Assembly (NCBI GenBank): GCA_000181795.3
Contig: CM012954.1
Span: 17,453,375-17,517,374 of the forward strand
Source of the DNA: Trichinella spiralis
Taxonomy: Eukaryota; Nematoda; Enoplea; Trichinellida; Trichinellidae
Reading direction: 5' to 3'
DNA length: 64,000 bases
The notes under the pieces were generated by a model. The model saw nothing but the letters and a program-made list of their open reading frames with translations, was not told the DNA's origin and ran no database searches. Shown here one piece after another: positions 63,101-64,000 of this stretch. Position 1 is the stretch's first letter; each line of letters starts with the position of its first letter. Position numbers and translations under genes: made by a program.

Positions 63101-64000
63101 GCAAGAGCGTCGAAAATCAACGTAAAACCGCTGCTATTCATGTAAAAAAGATATACGTAGCAGCCATAAAATCACTAAAATATCGTGTAGCGCTTGCATT
63201 GAATAAAATAAATAATCTATTTGTGGAATTATCATTAGTTCTCGAAAAAATAATCATTCTAACATCAGGTACAGGGATTAAACATGATGAAGCTTCTAGT
63301 GTCTATATGTATATAGACAGTTGCGCGGATTAAGATGCAAAATTTGCAGCCCGGATGAGGTTTAAATACAATTCTAAGTATTGTTATGATTATTTTTTCC
63401 AATATATAAATATCTTAAATGATGATATGTCAGATTTTATTTTATTTTCTCAATACACATAATATAAAAATAATTTCAAAATTAACATATACATACATAC
63501 ATAACAGTATTTAAAGGAAATTTAATGCGAATTTTATTTGTGAGCTCTGCTTGATTTTATTGATAAAAAGAAGTTTTTTAAATATTATTAAATATGAAAT
63601 TTGATTTCAAATTTTATTTTCCTTTTTTAAACTTGTTCTTTATTAATTGTGTAATTCACAGTGAGAAAATTAGTGAACATCACTCTACATCAAAGAGATG
63701 ATTTGGCATATTATTATTTTTTCTGCGAGTTCTTTTGAAATCAATCGAAATCACTTATGGAGCAGAGGTTGATTTTCTGAAACAAAGTTCTTGTAAATAT
63801 GCATGGTGAAATTATAGAAATGAGCTTACTGGGCAAATATTTTTTGGAGCCATGTACTTTACTAACATATACTGTAACTCATTGGCGAATTTGTTGACTA
63901 AGCTGTTACACTAAATGTATCAAATTTTTAAATATTCAGTTAAACAAGAATCAAAGCCTTACATCATTTGACACTTGTATGATGTTTATCGATGTACAGA
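63101..64000. other. No recognised feature
   Basis: AT-rich sequence to the window edge. Open frames are short and without similarity. Confidence 0.5.

Overview
This window is AT-rich eukaryotic DNA carrying intron-containing protein-coding genes on both strands. Most introns are short (about 50-70 nt) with TTTTCAG/TTTTTAG-type acceptors. Every recognisable gene is a conserved animal gene. The long ADAMTS gene with a C-terminal GON domain and a gon-1-like string of thrombospondin repeats, together with the short introns, suggests an ecdysozoan and most likely a nematode. The species cannot be fixed from sequence alone. No rRNA, tRNA, CRISPR or prokaryotic structure was seen.

Layout, left to right: (1) a decayed hAT transposase tail at about 0.64-1.05 kb; (2) a minus-strand TBC1D2/tbc-2-type Rab-GAP (PH + TBC) that appears to run on into a C-terminal beta-propeller-like region (1.7-8.7 kb); (3) minus-strand PUS1/TruA tRNA pseudouridine synthase (9.8-12.5 kb); (4) a small minus-strand CCDC59/FYV7-like gene, divergent from plus-strand LSM8 (12.8-15.1 kb); (5) a minus-strand gon-1/ADAMTS9-ADAMTS20-type secreted metalloprotease spanning more than 21 kb (15.9-37.3 kb). 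One of its introns holds a complete but decayed hAT element (18.5-19.2 kb).

The right half holds: a short plus-strand membrane protein of unknown identity (40.4-41.1 kb); minus-strand V-ATPase accessory subunit S1/Ac45 (41.8-44.0 kb); a minus-strand Squid/hnRNP A/B-type RNA-binding protein (45.3-47.7 kb); plus-strand Bicaudal-D (48.8-53.0 kb); plus-strand EEF1AKMT2/METTL10 with a piggyBac remnant in its first intron (53.7-56.1 kb); two tandem minus-strand secreted three-domain saposin-like proteins (56.6-61.0 kb); and a second broken piggyBac transposase (62.3-63.1 kb).

The neighbouring genes do not form one pathway. This is ordinary animal gene order, with several convergent and divergent pairs. 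The points most worth a second look are the TBC1D2-propeller fusion, the triplet-repeat-encoded poly-cysteine signal peptide of the ADAMTS gene, the one-repeat-per-exon phase-0 structure of its TSR array, the transposon remnants with visible ends, and the saposin pair. No wholly new biological system was recognised. Splice junctions were inferred by eye from reading frame, GT/AG sites and family similarity; those stated to the base are frame-consistent, the others are approximate.
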